Below, one piece after another: positions 1 through 8,346 of a stretch of DNA of 64,000 bases. Location: positions 70,092 to 134,091 of the forward strand of contig FR890370.1 in NCBI GenBank assembly GCA_000432835.1, read 5' to 3'. The notes below the pieces were generated by a model. It saw only the letters and a program-made list of their open reading frames with translations. It did no database searches and was not told where the DNA came from. The position numbers were made by a program, and so were the translations under genes. The stretch's first letter is position 1; every line of letters begins with the position of its first letter. The stretch comes from Clostridium sp. CAG:417 (GTDB lineage: Bacteria; Bacillota_I; Bacilli_A; RF39; UBA660).

Positions 1-585
1 TTAACAGAGCTTAATATACCATTCTATGAAACAGAAGGAGAAGCTGCATTCTATGGACCTAAATTAGACGTCCAAGTAAAAAGCGCTATTGGACATGATG
101 TAACCCTTTCAACATGTCAATTAGATTTCTTATTACCAGAAAGATTTGAACTTACATATATAGATGAAGAAGGCAAGAAAGTAAGACCAGTAGTAATTCA
201 TAGAGCAATTCTTGGTTCTCTAGATAGATTTATTGCCTTCCTATTAGAAGAAACAAAAGGTGCACTACCATTATGGCTTGCTCCAGTTCAGGTAAATATT
301 ATTCCCGTATCAAGTGAACACCAATTAGACTATGCTTATGAAGTAAAAGAAATATTAGAAAAATCAGGAATAAGAGTGGAAGTAGATGCTCGTAATGAAA
401 AACTTGGTTATCGTATGAGAGAGTCTCAAACTAAAAAAATACCATATACTTTAGTTCTAGGTGACAATGAAAAAGAAAATAAAACTGTAACTTATAGAAA
501 ACATGGTAGCAGTGATAAAGAAACTCTAAGTATTGATGACTTTAAAGAATTAGTATTAACACAAATAGAAGAAAAAGCTCTTTAA
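1..585 (+). CDS. thrS: Threonine-tRNA ligase, C-terminal part (5' end outside window)
   Basis: This open frame runs from the first base and encodes the last 194 residues of threonyl-tRNA synthetase, which charges tRNA-Thr in the cytoplasm. Visible are the end of the class II catalytic core (EAAFYGPKLDVQ, then motif 3 around HRAILGSLDRFIAFL) and the anticodon-binding domain (from about LWLAPVQVNIIPVSSEH to the end). ThrRS is usually about 640 residues, so roughly two thirds lies upstream of the window. The gene ends at a strong hairpin terminator. The identification is secure; only the start is missing. Confidence 0.96.
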   Translation, partial: LTELNIPFYETEGEAAFYGPKLDVQVKSAIGHDVTLSTCQLDFLLPERFELTYIDEEGKKVRPVVIHRAILGSLDRFIAFLLEETKGALPLWLAPVQVNIIPVSSEHQLDYAYEVKEILEKSGIRVEVDARNEKLGYRMRESQTKKIPYTLVLGDNEKENKTVTYRKHGSSDKETLSIDDFKELVLTQIEEKAL

Positions 586-602
586 AATAGTTTAAAAAGA
601 TT

Positions 603-630
603 AACTAGAAGGAAACTTCTAGTTTTTTTA
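603..630 (+). terminator. Intrinsic terminator of thrS
   Basis: A perfect 9-bp stem (AACTAGAAG / CTTCTAGTT) with a GAAA loop is followed by seven T, 18 bases after the thrS stop. Confidence 0.93.
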
Positions 631-663
631 TGTGTCAATCTTTGATAATTATTGTCAAAAAAC

Positions 664-692
664 TTTACAAAATAAATAACATGGGGTATTAT
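664..692 (+). promoter_or_regulatory. Promoter of the mraZ cluster
   Basis: TTTACA (664-669), a 17-bp spacer and TATTAT (687-692) form a good sigma-A promoter. The expected start site near 699 lies inside the repeat operator that follows. Confidence 0.7.
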
Positions 693-694
693 TA

Positions 695-728
695 TGGTAA
701 GCAGTGGTTAATAGTGGGGAAAAGTGGT
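695..728 (+). promoter_or_regulatory. MraZ operator: four 10-bp direct repeats
   Basis: TGGT, TGGT, TGGG and TGGT occur at 695, 705, 715 and 725, exactly one helical turn apart, three of them preceded by AG. MraZ is known to bind tandem TGG-type repeats on one face of the DNA upstream of its own gene. The array overlaps the predicted transcription start, which fits autorepression. Confidence 0.85.
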
Positions 729-736
729 GAATATTT

Positions 737-1174
737 ATGTTAATGGGAGAATACCATCACAATATAGATGATAAAGGAAGATTAACAATTCCCTCTAAAT
801 TTAGAGATGATTTAGGAGAAAAGTTTGTAATCACAAGAGGCCTTGAGAATTGCTTATTTGCATATTCTTTAGATGACTTTCAAAAAATAGTTGCTGAATT
901 ACAAAAAATCCCATTTACTAAAAAAGATGCCCGCCAGTTTATGCGATTTTTCCTATCTGGAGCCACTACTGTAGAATTTGATAAACAAGGACGTATTAAC
1001 ATTTCTTCTCCTTTAATTTCCTATGCTGGATTAAAAAAAGAATGTATTATCATAGGAACAGGAGATAGACTTGAAATATGGTCTAGCGACAACTGGAATG
1101 ATTTCTTTGATTCTACAAAAGATAATATGTCCGATATAGCTGAAAACCTATTCAGCAATAATATAGACTTGTAG
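737..1174 (+). CDS. mraZ: Transcriptional regulator MraZ
   Basis: A 145-residue MraZ, the usual length for the family. It carries two AbrB-like swapped-hairpin repeats: one around residues 8-26 (NIDDKGRLTIPSKF) and one around 82-95 (FDKQGRINI). MraZ forms a ring-shaped oligomer that binds the repeated operator and represses the division and cell-wall cluster. It is the first gene after the promoter and is followed 8 bases later by rsmH. The start at MLMGEYHH matches the conserved M-F-M-G-E-Y family start. Confidence 0.97.
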   Translation: MLMGEYHHNIDDKGRLTIPSKFRDDLGEKFVITRGLENCLFAYSLDDFQKIVAELQKIPFTKKDARQFMRFFLSGATTVEFDKQGRINISSPLISYAGLKKECIIIGTGDRLEIWSSDNWNDFFDSTKDNMSDIAENLFSNNIDL

Positions 1175-1182
1175 GTGATAAT

Positions 1183-2106
1183 ATGCATATTAGTGTTTTA
1201 AAAGATGAATTGATAAACAATCTAAACCTAAAAGAGGATAGTATTATTGTTGATGGAACACTTGGTTATGCCGGAGATAGTAGTATCATCTTAGAAAGAA
1301 TAAAAAAGGGGTTTTTATTCGCCTTCGATCAAGATAGTGAAGCAATAGAATATAGTACCAATGTTTTAAATAAGATTGGTACTAACTTCACTATTATCAA
1401 AAGTAATTTTGTTAATCTTAAACAAGAATTAAACAAACGCGGAATTGAAAAAATAGATGGTGCTATATTCGACTTAGGAGTGTCAAGTCCCCAATTAGAT
1501 AATGGAAGACGAGGATTTAGTTATCATGAGGATGCAAGACTCGATATGAGAATGGATAAAGATAATCCTCTAGACGCTTATTATGTCGTAAATAATTATG
1601 ATTTAAATGATTTAACACGAATATTTAGAGATTATGGTGAAGATAAGTTTGCTTATCAAATAGCTAAAAAAATAGTCAAACAAAGGGAAGAAAAGCCAAT
1701 TGAAACAACATTAGAGTTAGTAGAAGTGATCAAAAGTGCGGTTCCTGAGAAAGAAAAGAGAAAAAAGCATCCTGCTAAACAAATATTTCAAGCTATAAGA
1801 ATAGAAGTAAATCACGAACTAGATGTTATAAAGCCAGCCTTAGAACAAGCTTTAGAAATGCTAAATGTTGGTGGAAGAGTAGAAGTTATAACATTTCATT
1901 CTCTAGAAGATAAAATAGTAAAAAAATATTTTAAAGAAGTATGTAGTATAGATGATAAAATTAAAGGATTACCCAATATACCAAAAGAATACTTACCAGA
2001 TTTTAAATTAGTAGTTAATAAAGCTATAATACCAACAGATAAAGAATTAGAAAATAATAATAGAGCACGAAGCGCCAAACTTCGCATAATAGAAAGAGTA
2101 AAATAA
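1183..2106 (+). CDS. rsmH: 16S rRNA (cytosine(1402)-N(4))-methyltransferase RsmH
   Basis: A 307-residue RsmH (MraW), which N4-methylates C1402 of 16S rRNA near the P site using S-adenosylmethionine. Motifs seen are the SAM site VDGTLGYAGDSS, FDQD, IFDLGVSSPQLD, RGFSYHEDARLDMRMD and ITFHSLEDKIVK near the C-terminus. The SAM loop departs from the usual ATLGxGGHS, with G for A and YAGDS for GGHS, probably tolerated. An AGGTGATA ribosome site precedes the ATG. The gene lies in the mraZ operon directly before ftsL. Confidence 0.96.
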   Translation: MHISVLKDELINNLNLKEDSIIVDGTLGYAGDSSIILERIKKGFLFAFDQDSEAIEYSTNVLNKIGTNFTIIKSNFVNLKQELNKRGIEKIDGAIFDLGVSSPQLDNGRRGFSYHEDARLDMRMDKDNPLDAYYVVNNYDLNDLTRIFRDYGEDKFAYQIAKKIVKQREEKPIETTLELVEVIKSAVPEKEKRKKHPAKQIFQAIRIEVNHELDVIKPALEQALEMLNVGGRVEVITFHSLEDKIVKKYFKEVCSIDDKIKGLPNIPKEYLPDFKLVVNKAIIPTDKELENNNRARSAKLRIIERVK

Positions 2107-2119
2107 GGAAAGTGATAAT

Positions 2120-2416
2120 ATGAAAAAGAAAAAGATGAAGAAAAAGGTTAAAATATCTAAATTTGAAAGATTAATTTATACACTTGCTGTTACATTAGTG
2201 TTAATGGCTCCAATTTCAATAGTCTTTTCTAAAGCAACACTTTCAAAATTAAACTTCGAGGTAGAAGAAAAGAAACAAGAAATAACATCTCAACAGAAGA
2301 AAAATGATTCTCTAGCTATGGCTATTGATGAATTGGCCTCTCTTACTAAGATTCAACAAGTTGCACAAAGTGAAGGATTGAGTTATAATAATGCTAATAT
2401 AAAGGTTGTAAGATAG
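2120..2416 (+). CDS. ftsL: Cell division protein FtsL-like
   Basis: A 98-residue bitopic membrane protein: a basic cytoplasmic tail (KKKKMKKKVK), one transmembrane helix at about residues 19-40, then an extracytoplasmic coiled coil (about 44-75). FtsL proteins form a complex with FtsB/DivIC and recruit septal peptidoglycan synthases. Sequence conservation in this family is low, so the call rests on size, topology and its place between rsmH and a class B PBP, which is the standard position of ftsL. Confidence 0.85.
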   Translation: MKKKKMKKKVKISKFERLIYTLAVTLVLMAPISIVFSKATLSKLNFEVEEKKQEITSQQKKNDSLAMAIDELASLTKIQQVAQSEGLSYNNANIKVVR

Positions 2417-2437
2417 ACAGTTAAGGACGTGGTTTAA

Positions 2438-4600
2438 TTGAAAAAGGAAAAGGGAAGGAACAATGTAAAGTATAGTAAGTTACTTATTATTGCCTCTCTT
2501 TTTTTGTTTGTCATAATGATATTAAGATTATTACAATTATCACTTTCTAAAACTATCGATGATACCAATCTTCAAGAACTGGCTTCTAAAAGAACTACTA
2601 GGACCACAACCCTTAGCGCCAAAAGGGGAACAATATATAGTTCCAATAATGATGTTTTAGCGCAAAATGTTACATCTTATAAATTAATTGCGTATTTGAG
2701 TCCTAAGAGAACAACTAATAAAAATAAGCCTCAACATGTAGTAGATAAAGATTTAACTGCTGAAAAGCTTGCTCCTATACTTGGCATGACAAAAGAAGAG
2801 ATTCTTACTTATTTAAACAAAGAAAATAAATATCAAACAGAATTTGGTAGTAAAGGAAAAGGTCTTACAGAATTAGAAAAGAATCAAATTCAAAATCTAA
2901 ACTTACCAGGACTAGATTTTGTTGAAAGTTATAAAAGATATTATCCTAAAGGAAACTTTCTATCTTATACCTTAGGTTATGCTACAACTGAAGAGGATAA
3001 AGATGGCGAACAAGTTATAAAAGGTAAAATGGGACTAGAACTTTATTATGATAACATCTTAAAAGGTGAAGATGGTTATGTTACTTATCAAAAGGATTTA
3101 AAAGGTTATAAAATTTCTGGTACCAAAGAAATAAAAAAAGATGCCGTTCAAGGTAAAGATATATATTTAACAATTGATAGTAATGTGCAATTTTTTGTAG
3201 AGCAAGCCTTAACTAATGCCAAGAATAATTACGGATATGAATGGTTTACAATGGTTATAATGGATGCCAAGACAGGTAAAATTTTAGGAATGTCATCTAA
3301 TCCTAATTTTGACTTAAACACCAGAGATAATATTACTAACTATCTTGATTTAACTATTTCTTCACCATATGAGCCTGGTAGTACCATGAAAACATTTACT
3401 TATATGGCAGCCATGGAAAACGGTGTATATAACGGAAGTGCTACCTATAAATCTGGTGAATATACTACAACAGATGGTACTGTTATTGGTGACTGGAATA
3501 GAAATGGTTGGGGTTATATTACCTACGACAGGGGATATGCTCTATCTTCCAATGTTGGAGTCATAAACCTATTGAAAAACTTTATGAATAGTGCCATGTT
3601 AAGACAGTACTATAGAAAATTAGGATTTGGTAAAAAAACAGGTATTACACTTCCTAATGAAAGTACTGGTCAAATAAGTTTTAAATATGAAACTGAAGTC
3701 TTTAATGCTGGTTTCGGTCAAGGAATTACAACAACACCACTTCAAAATGTTCAAGCTATGACACCTCTTACCAATGATGGTATGCTTTTAAAACCATATG
3801 TTGTAGAAAAAATTGTTGACCCAGATACTAAAGAAGTAGTTTATAAAGGTAAAAGAACCGAAAAAGAACGTGTTGCTTCAACTCAAACAGTTCAGAAAAT
3901 GATTCAATTAATGGATGATACTGTTAATGGAATAGGTAATACCGGATCAGGCTTTAGAATACCTAGCGGTGAATTAATTGGTAAAACAGGAACCGCCCAA
4001 ATAGCCGCCACCAATGGTCGAGGATATTTAAATGGCAAGGAAGATATTATTTCTTCATTTTCTGGAATTTATCCTAAGAGTAATCCTCAATTTATTATTT
4101 ATGCCTCTGTTAAAAGACCGGCAGGAGGAAGTCAAAAGGGCGTTTCAACTGCTGTAAAAGAAGTAGTAAGCAATCTTTCAAAATACTATGGAACCGAAGT
4201 AACAGAAACGGAAGGAGAAAAAATAACTACTTACAAACTTCCATCACTAGAAAATAAGAAATTGGATGAAGCTCGTCAATTACTAACTGCTAATAATATT
4301 ACTAATCAAATAATTATTGGTAATGGGGATAAGGTAATTAACCAATATCCAGAAAAAAATATTAGTATTACCAATAAAGATAAAATATTCTTAGTAACTA
4401 ACGACTCTAATATTACAATACCAGATGTAAATGGATATTCCAGTAAAGATGCAACTAGTCTTTTAAATTTATTAGGTATAAAAACTAAATTAACAGGAAC
4501 TGGATATGTAACAGCACAGAGTATAGCAGCAGGTACTGCCATTACGCAGGGAATGGAAATAGAATTAACTTTAAATCCTAAATTTGATGCTGGACAATAA
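2438..4600 (+). CDS. Class B penicillin-binding protein with two PASTA domains (septal, PBP2B/SpoVD type)
   Basis: A 720-residue transpeptidase that crosslinks septal peptidoglycan. It has one N-terminal membrane anchor (about 12-33), a pedestal region with RGTIYSSN, and a transpeptidase domain with S315-T-M-K318, S370-S-N372 and K516-T-G518. Two PASTA-like repeats (about 595-655 and 656-716) end the protein. It starts with TTG after an AAGGACG ribosome site. Its place after mraZ-rsmH-ftsL points to the division PBP (ftsI/pbpB) or its sporulation homologue SpoVD. The sequence alone does not separate the two. Confidence 0.93.
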   Translation: MKKEKGRNNVKYSKLLIIASLFLFVIMILRLLQLSLSKTIDDTNLQELASKRTTRTTTLSAKRGTIYSSNNDVLAQNVTSYKLIAYLSPKRTTNKNKPQHVVDKDLTAEKLAPILGMTKEEILTYLNKENKYQTEFGSKGKGLTELEKNQIQNLNLPGLDFVESYKRYYPKGNFLSYTLGYATTEEDKDGEQVIKGKMGLELYYDNILKGEDGYVTYQKDLKGYKISGTKEIKKDAVQGKDIYLTIDSNVQFFVEQALTNAKNNYGYEWFTMVIMDAKTGKILGMSSNPNFDLNTRDNITNYLDLTISSPYEPGSTMKTFTYMAAMENGVYNGSATYKSGEYTTTDGTVIGDWNRNGWGYITYDRGYALSSNVGVINLLKNFMNSAMLRQYYRKLGFGKKTGITLPNESTGQISFKYETEVFNAGFGQGITTTPLQNVQAMTPLTNDGMLLKPYVVEKIVDPDTKEVVYKGKRTEKERVASTQTVQKMIQLMDDTVNGIGNTGSGFRIPSGELIGKTGTAQIAATNGRGYLNGKEDIISSFSGIYPKSNPQFIIYASVKRPAGGSQKGVSTAVKEVVSNLSKYYGTEVTETEGEKITTYKLPSLENKKLDEARQLLTANNITNQIIIGNGDKVINQYPEKNISITNKDKIFLVTNDSNITIPDVNGYSSKDATSLLNLLGIKTKLTGTGYVTAQSIAAGTAITQGMEIELTLNPKFDAGQ

Positions 4601-4625
4601 CTTCTTGTTATTGTCTTTTTTTCCT
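4594..4625 (+). terminator. Terminator overlapping the PBP stop codon
   Basis: ACAATAAC / GTTATTGT with a TTCTT loop, followed by CTTTTTTT. It overlaps the end of the PBP frame and closes the mraZ cluster. Confidence 0.88.
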
Positions 4626-4640
4626 TTTCTGTGCTATACT
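4611..4640 (+). promoter_or_regulatory. Promoter for the DUF1003 gene
   Basis: TTGTCT (4611-4616) and an extended -10, TGCTATACT (4632-4640), are 18 bp apart. The -35 overlaps the arm and T-tract of the preceding terminator. Confidence 0.55.
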
Positions 4641-4655
4641 TATAAAGGTGATATC

Positions 4656-5195
4656 ATGGAAAAGCCTAATAAAACAAAAAGAGAAATAGTAAAAATGCTT
4701 TTAAATAGGGAAATAGATGCCCAAGATGAGGAAGCCTTATTGGATTTACTAGTAGATCAACCTATTTCTATAGATGTAGATAAACAAGAAGAATCAAAAA
4801 TGAGTTTCGGTGATCACTTAGCCGATAAAATTTCGGCTATCGCTGGTAGTTGGTTTTTTATAGCACTATTCATCTCATTTTTAATTATTTGGATAGTTTT
4901 AAATACTGTTTTACTGAATAAAAACCAGCGCTTAGATGAATATCCATTTATTCTTTTAAATCTTTTATTATCATGTATTTCCGCATTACAAGCGCCTATA
5001 ATTATGATGAGTCAAAATAGACAAAGCGAAAAAGATAGTCTAAGGAATCAAAATGATTATCGCATTGATTTAAAGAGTGAGCTGATTCTAGAAGAGTTAC
5101 ATGATAAAATTGAAACTATAAATAAACAACAAAAAGATATTATTCGTAGATTGGACCGAATAGAAAAAAGTGGAAGTGAACAAAATAATGAATAA
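4656..5195 (+). CDS. DUF1003 family membrane protein
   Basis: A 179-residue protein with two transmembrane helices (about 66-88 and 101-122) and a C-terminal coiled coil (about 140-172). The segment from FGDHLADKISAIAGSW to QAPIIMMSQNRQSEKD is characteristic of DUF1003, including the invariant N-R-Q after the second helix. Function is unknown. The start is set at the ATG after AAAGGTGATATC; the frame stays open further upstream, but that part overlaps the terminator. The 3' end overlaps the next gene by 8 bases. Confidence 0.88.
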   Translation: MEKPNKTKREIVKMLLNREIDAQDEEALLDLLVDQPISIDVDKQEESKMSFGDHLADKISAIAGSWFFIALFISFLIIWIVLNTVLLNKNQRLDEYPFILLNLLLSCISALQAPIIMMSQNRQSEKDSLRNQNDYRIDLKSELILEELHDKIETINKQQKDIIRRLDRIEKSGSEQNNE

Positions 5196-5679
5196 AAAAA
5201 TTCCTAGATTCATAATTCTAATTTCAATTATCAGTTTTATTTGTGTTGGTTGCAGTGATGATACAAAAAATAAAACAGCAAAGACGGATGAAAACGTTCT
5301 TCACTGTAAAAGAAAGGCAACTACTACAGATGGAGCCAGTACATCCTTAACCTATAGCATTTATTATGATGGTGACTACGTTACAAAAACAGTTTCTGTA
5401 GAAAAGGTAACATCAGATGATGATGCAATACTTAAAAAATATAAGGCAGCCTATGAAAATGTTTTTTCACCATATAAGAATATTGATTATTATGATAATA
5501 AGGTAACTACAACATCAAATAGTGTTATTAGTACGACTGTCATAGATTATAATAAAGTAGATATAAATAAGATAATTGCAATTGAGGGTAGTGATGATAA
5601 TATTTTTGAATCTGACGGAAAGGTAAAAAAAGAAACCCTAACAACTTTATATAAAAAATATGGAACTACATGTGAGTAG
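5188..5679 (+). CDS. YehR/DUF1307-like lipoprotein
   Basis: A 163-residue secreted lipoprotein. A lipoprotein signal peptide ends in the lipobox CVGC (cysteine at about residue 22). The mature part has a paired Cys pattern (C near HCKRKA and the C near the C-terminus) and alternating beta-strand sequence (LTYSIYYDGDYV) like the DUF1307/YehR family. Role unknown. The ATG at 5188 is preferred over a GTG at 5170 because GGAAGTG precedes it at good distance. It overlaps the DUF1003 gene and probably shares its transcript. Confidence 0.75.
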   Translation: MNKKIPRFIILISIISFICVGCSDDTKNKTAKTDENVLHCKRKATTTDGASTSLTYSIYYDGDYVTKTVSVEKVTSDDDAILKKYKAAYENVFSPYKNIDYYDNKVTTTSNSVISTTVIDYNKVDINKIIAIEGSDDNIFESDGKVKKETLTTLYKKYGTTCE

Positions 5680-5690
5680 TTCCTTCTTGT
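5662..5690 (+). terminator. Hairpin at the end of the lipoprotein gene
   Basis: GGAACTAC / GTAGTTCC, 8-bp perfect stem, followed by TTCTTGTTTG. It overlaps the stop codon and lies just before a tRNA. Confidence 0.65.
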
Positions 5691-5763
5691 TTGAATAGTT
5701 TAATGGATAAAATACTTCCCCCCGAAGGAAGCAATGTGGGTTCGACTCCCACTTCAAACACCA
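5689..5763 (+). tRNA. tRNA-Arg (anticodon CCG)
   Basis: A full cloverleaf: acceptor GTTTGAA/TTCAAAC, D stem GTTT/AAAT, anticodon stem CTTCC/GGAAG with loop CCCCGAA, T arm GTGGG-TTCGACT-CCCAC, discriminator A and encoded CCA. The anticodon at 5722-5724 is CCG, reading CGG. The base at position 33 is C rather than the near-universal U. Confidence 0.82.
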
Positions 5764-5808
5764 TTTTTATATATACATTTACATAAATGTATGATAATAT
5801 AATGTTAT

Positions 5809-5882
5809 GCCGATATAGTTTAGTGGTAAAACAGATCCTTGGTAAGGATCAGCGGTAAGTTCAATTCTTACTTTCGGCACCA
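5809..5882 (+). tRNA. tRNA-Thr (anticodon GGT)
   Basis: Cloverleaf with acceptor GCCGATA/TTTCGGC (one T-T mismatch), D stem GTTT/AAAC, anticodon stem GATCC/GGATC with loop TTGGTAA, T arm GTAAG-TTCAATT-CTTAC and encoded CCA. The anticodon is GGT. A TATAAT at 5798-5803 lies too close to be this tRNA's own -10, so it is probably read from upstream. Confidence 0.92.
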
Positions 5883-5924
5883 GATTGATTATTACTCACA
5901 ATTTTTGGGACTAAATAATAAATA

Positions 5925-5950
5925 CTAACTAGAAATAGTTAGCTTTTTTG
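5925..5950 (+). terminator. Terminator after the tRNA pair
   Basis: CTAACTA-GAAA-TAGTTAG with a perfect stem and a C-T6 tail. It ends transcription after tRNA-Thr. The rest of the gap to 6118 holds no gene. Confidence 0.9.
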
Positions 5951-6041
5951 TTTTTCAATAAAGAAAAGGTTCTAGATAAAGCAAAAGGGTATAATTCTAC
6001 TATTTCAAATATACTATAAATTACTTTCTTCTAAAATAAGC

Positions 6042-6074
6042 ATAAAAAATACCCTTAATTAAATCAAGAGTATT
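6042..6074 (-). terminator. Terminator of the minus-strand gene at 6119-6952
   Basis: On the minus strand AATACTCTT and AAGGGTATT pair around an AT-rich loop, followed by TTTTTATG. Confidence 0.75.
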
Positions 6075-6118
6075 TATCTATAATTTTATATATTAGTTCC
6101 TAGATGAAATGAATCCCT

Positions 6119-6952
6119 TTACTTTGAAAGTTGTAATATTTTTTGCATTTGTTCATTTTCATAATTAACTTCAACATTATTTTTTAATTGCTTCATCAAT
6201 TGTCTTTTTTGAGAAGAAAGCTTTGAACTATCCTCTCTGACAAATCTTAATCCGCATATATATTGACATAAATCTGTGTCAAATAATGTATCATTCAAAA
6301 TTTCTAAAATTGCAACTTTTAACATTCCTAATTTAGAACCCAAAGTTTTATATAATTCCTCATTACTATAATTCTGTAAAGAAAATTCATGGTAGGTTCC
6401 TTTGTCTCCATCCAAATGATACATAGCGTCACTATGACCAAGTAATTCTATTCGACTACTTTTTGCTATTTCTTGTTTTTCTTGCTCAAAATTTTTATTT
6501 CTTTCCTCTAATATTTGTTTAATTGATAATAAAAATTCTTTTTGTGAATTGTTTGTTGAATTTTTCAATCTTCTATTTATATTTTCTATTTCCTTGGTAC
6601 ACACTTTAGTAAAAAAAGAATCTCCAAAATCTGTCTCATTACATAAATGTTTTTCACTAAACAACAAATTATTTGAGTAATAATCTGTCTGTCTGGCATA
6701 AAGGAGATATGTTTCCATAAGTTGCTGCATATCAACATTTGGAGAAATTAAATAATTATTAACATCTAATCCTCTTTTTTGTATGACTTTGTCATCGAAG
6801 TGTAGTAAATCATCAAATTCCCAACCTACATATTTTACTCTTTCTCTTAACTCGGCCTCAGCACATTTTCTTAATACATCAATATTCTTATCATTCAAGA
6901 TAATTAAAATTAAATTTGATATACTGATTTTCTTTAAATCTTTAATTTCCAT
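6119..6952 (-). CDS. Hypothetical protein
   Basis: A 277-residue protein I do not recognise. It is charged and mostly helical, with no signal peptide or membrane segment. Residues 125-165 (KEIENINRRLKN ... EQEKQEIAKS) look like a coiled coil. There are scattered cysteines but no metal-binding pattern. Composition resembles the neighbours. It lies downstream of another unknown gene on the same strand (7062-8177) and ends at its own hairpin. Cytoplasmic location is inferred. Confidence 0.7.
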   Translation of the reverse strand: MEIKDLKKISISNLILIILNDKNIDVLRKCAEAELRERVKYVGWEFDDLLHFDDKVIQKRGLDVNNYLISPNVDMQQLMETYLLYARQTDYYSNNLLFSEKHLCNETDFGDSFFTKVCTKEIENINRRLKNSTNNSQKEFLLSIKQILEERNKNFEQEKQEIAKSSRIELLGHSDAMYHLDGDKGTYHEFSLQNYSNEELYKTLGSKLGMLKVAILEILNDTLFDTDLCQYICGLRFVREDSSKLSSQKRQLMKQLKNNVEVNYENEQMQKILQLSK

Positions 6953-7061
6953 AATTAACCCTCCATCATAATTATATCATAAAATATTAAAACAATTTGT
7001 GATTTTAAATAAATGCGTTCATATAGTTTCACTAAATATTTATTTCAATAAAATTTATTTT

Positions 7062-8177
7062 CTATTTCTTTAAAAATGGAAAAATCTTTCTTCTTAAATT
7101 TAATCTTTTTTGATACTTTTCTTCTTTCTTTTTTCTTTCTAATAGTTCCTGTTCTTCAGCCATTTTTTCCTCTGATAATTTTTGCTTTTCTTCGCCTAAT
7201 TGTTTTTTTCTTATTTCATATAAAGATTCACGACTCCAATACGGACAATCATCTATTCTAACAAAAAGCTTTTTAAAGATTTCATTTTCTTGACCACAAA
7301 CAATATTTGAAATATCATGTAAATTACAGAACACAAAACATTCTTTTTTTCCCAAACCACTACATTTTACTAAATCAATATAACAATTCTTCACGTGATA
7401 TCCAGTATATACTCTTACTACACTAGAAGAAATATAAGCTGAAAGCATTGAATCCAATGGCTTAACGTACGAATCATCTCTTTCAATATTTTTATATATT
7501 AATAGTTCATCATAAGCCGCAGATAAAACATCTCTAAATTCCATAAGCAATTCTTTCCCGAGAGAGGTATTAGATTCATCACTTTTTAAATATAACTCGC
7601 CATAATTCTTAGAAAAAGTAATAGGTTTATCATCCGCTGAAATTTCCAATTCATCTTTGTCATAATCAAAAGTTAATATAAGACTATATATATCATACAT
7701 ATCATATATATCACATGTATGATAATATTCATAATTTTTTTCTATTATATCCATATAATAATCTTCTTTTTTTATTTGTTCCTTGTATATTTTTCTTATC
7801 AATTTATATACATCATATAAGGAGATGCAATTATAATCTTTATTTTCATCAGACGTTAATATCCTTTTTATTTCCTGAAGTATTTGTGTTTTTATATTTA
7901 CTGGTTTAGAAAGTTGTAATCTCTTCCAAACTTCTGTAGATATTTCTTTATTTGTATAAAAATAGACTCTTTCATCTTTAGTTGAATATTGAATAGTATT
8001 AAAAACTACATCTGGATTAGATATAAAAATAATTTCCAAACAATATTCAAGATAAGTTTTACTAACATTTTCAATTGTTGTAATTCTTAAATTATTTCCT
8101 ATGTCCTTTAATGGTAATATGGTATCACTGTATACTATTTTTTTATTTTCAAATGTTGTATGTGGTTCTGTTGACAT
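7062..8177 (-). CDS. Hypothetical protein
   Basis: A 371-residue protein of unknown function. It has no membrane helix. The middle is acidic and tyrosine-rich (around MDIIEKNYEYYHTCD). Residues 255-305 hold several cysteines (NCYIDLVKCSGLGKKECFVF). The C-terminus is a strongly charged helix (RKKQLGEEKQKLSEEK) ending in a basic patch. The ATG at 8177 is chosen because GGGAGGA lies 8-12 bases upstream; an in-frame TTG further up would overlap that ribosome site. It may be cotranscribed with the next minus-strand gene. Confidence 0.72.
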   Translation of the reverse strand: MSTEPHTTFENKKIVYSDTILPLKDIGNNLRITTIENVSKTYLEYCLEIIFISNPDVVFNTIQYSTKDERVYFYTNKEISTEVWKRLQLSKPVNIKTQILQEIKRILTSDENKDYNCISLYDVYKLIRKIYKEQIKKEDYYMDIIEKNYEYYHTCDIYDMYDIYSLILTFDYDKDELEISADDKPITFSKNYGELYLKSDESNTSLGKELLMEFRDVLSAAYDELLIYKNIERDDSYVKPLDSMLSAYISSSVVRVYTGYHVKNCYIDLVKCSGLGKKECFVFCNLHDISNIVCGQENEIFKKLFVRIDDCPYWSRESLYEIRKKQLGEEKQKLSEEKMAEEQELLERKKKEEKYQKRLNLRRKIFPFLKK

Positions 8178-8346
8178 AATCACAATTCCTCCCAATAAAT
8201 TTAAATTAAAACTATTATATCATAAGTTTTAATCACTTATTATATTTCTGGTATCAATTATCATTATTTATTTCAATATTTATAGGTAAAATAATTTATT
8301 AATGATATAATATACTTCACAATAGCTAGTAATTTTGGAGGTAAAT

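Noticed and set aside
4584..4655. Longer start for the DUF1003 gene
   Set aside because: It would put the start in the preceding terminator and give a hydrophobic non-family extension; the ATG at 4656 has a good ribosome site.
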